Assembly: GCA_024641205.1 (NCBI GenBank)
Contig: JAHEDM010000161.1
Coordinates: 1-6,435, forward strand
Reading direction: 5' to 3'
Length of the DNA stretch: 6,435 nt
From: Actinomycetes bacterium
GTDB taxonomy: Bacteria; Actinomycetota; Acidimicrobiia; Spongiisociales; UBA4744
The notes beneath the pieces were generated by a model. That model was not told the DNA's origin and did no database searches. It saw nothing but the letters and a program-made list of their open reading frames with translations. Position numbers and translations under genes: made by a program. Positions 6,061 to 6,435 of the stretch are shown piece by piece; the first letter of the stretch is position 1, and each line of letters starts with the position of its first letter.

Positions 6061-6435
6061 GGCGCCACCGCCCCCATCCTGGCCGGGAGCGAAGAACCCG
6101 CATCGACTCCCGCCTCGAGGTGTCCTTCGAGGACCGCGACCGTCCGCTCCCATGTCCATTGATCCAGCACGCGCCGACGGCCGTTCTCGCCGTACCGCCG
6201 CGCCAACTCCCTGTCCGCCATCACCTCGTGGAGCGCCGCCGCAAACGCCTTTGCGTCACGACCGGTCAGCCTGCCGGTCTCGCCATCCACCACAGTCTCC
6301 ATCACGCCGCCTTCGGCGACAGCCACCACCGGCGTGCCGCAGGCCATTGCCTCCAGCGGCACCAGCCCGAATGGCTCCCGCACGGGCGCATACGCCACCA
6401 CGAGCGCCTGGTTGTAGAGCTCCACCAACTGCTGT
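6057..6435 (-). CDS. Glycosyltransferase, GT4-like, C-terminal part (partial)
   Basis: The last 125 residues of a GT-B fold glycosyltransferase cut by the window edge; translation enters as QQLVELYNQA. The visible part is the nucleotide-sugar half of a Glycos_transf_1 domain. Y-A-P-V-R-EPFGLVPLEAMACGTPVVA carries the EX7E motif (visible residues E20 and E28), followed by EGGVMETVVDGETGRL, the usual donor-binding loop and strand. The closing helices (AKAFAAALHEVM, ARRYGENGRRRVLDQWTWERTV) are typical for the family, and the short tail after them is Gly/Ala-rich. A retaining enzyme using a nucleotide sugar is expected from the family; donor and acceptor cannot be told. Its TGA overlaps the sulfotransferase GTG, making it the upstream partner in the same operon, so the glycan it builds is a natural candidate for sulfation. 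Confidence 0.92.
   Translation of the reverse strand, partial: QQLVELYNQALVVAYAPVREPFGLVPLEAMACGTPVVAVAEGGVMETVVDGETGRLTGRDAKAFAAALHEVMADRELARRYGENGRRRVLDQWTWERTVAVLEGHLEAGVDAGSSLPARMGAVAP

Noticed and set aside
1..6435. CRISPR array, tRNA or rRNA gene, insertion sequence ends
   Set aside because: I saw no regularly spaced repeats, cloverleaf-type arms, transposase-like product or paired terminal inverted repeats.

Overview
This window comes from a GC-rich bacterium. A Gram-negative lineage such as Acidobacteriota is my guess, from the style of the secreted protein (many cysteines, a proline-rich linker ending in APTNLRIIR) and the mix of envelope-modification genes. No marker gene is present to settle the taxonomy. 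There are no RNA genes, CRISPR arrays, insertion sequences or phage genes that I can support.

Layout, right to left (almost everything is on the minus strand). At the right edge is the C-terminal part of a GT-B fold glycosyltransferase (family GT4-like). Its stop overlaps the GTG start of a PAPS-dependent sulfotransferase by 4 bases (GTGA). After 40 bases comes an acyl-CoA dehydrogenase-family flavoprotein, then only 4 bases later a membrane acyltransferase of the AT3 family. These four genes look like one transcription unit. A 162-base gap separates them from a secreted protein of an unnamed family with SGNH-hydrolase-like traits. A 218-base gap then leads to a cysteine-cluster protein of the YkgJ/FliB type, which starts at TTG behind a good GGAGG. 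At the left edge the last 33 codons of an unrelated plus-strand gene converge on this block. The 159 bases between the two stop codons hold two clear hairpins, one followed by a short T run.

How the genes may work together (inference): glycosyl transfer, sulfation, acyl oxidation and membrane O-acylation on one operon suggest synthesis and decoration of a surface polysaccharide, a glycolipid or a carrier-bound acyl product. The dehydrogenase has its likely catalytic base at the isovaleryl-CoA dehydrogenase position (E244) and not at the usual C-terminal position (S365), which leaves room for a substrate other than a straight-chain fatty acyl-CoA. The acyltransferase has Ser where the family's R/K-X10-H motif normally has Arg or Lys. 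The two left-hand minus-strand genes are probably separate units; nothing in the sequence links them to the cluster except orientation.
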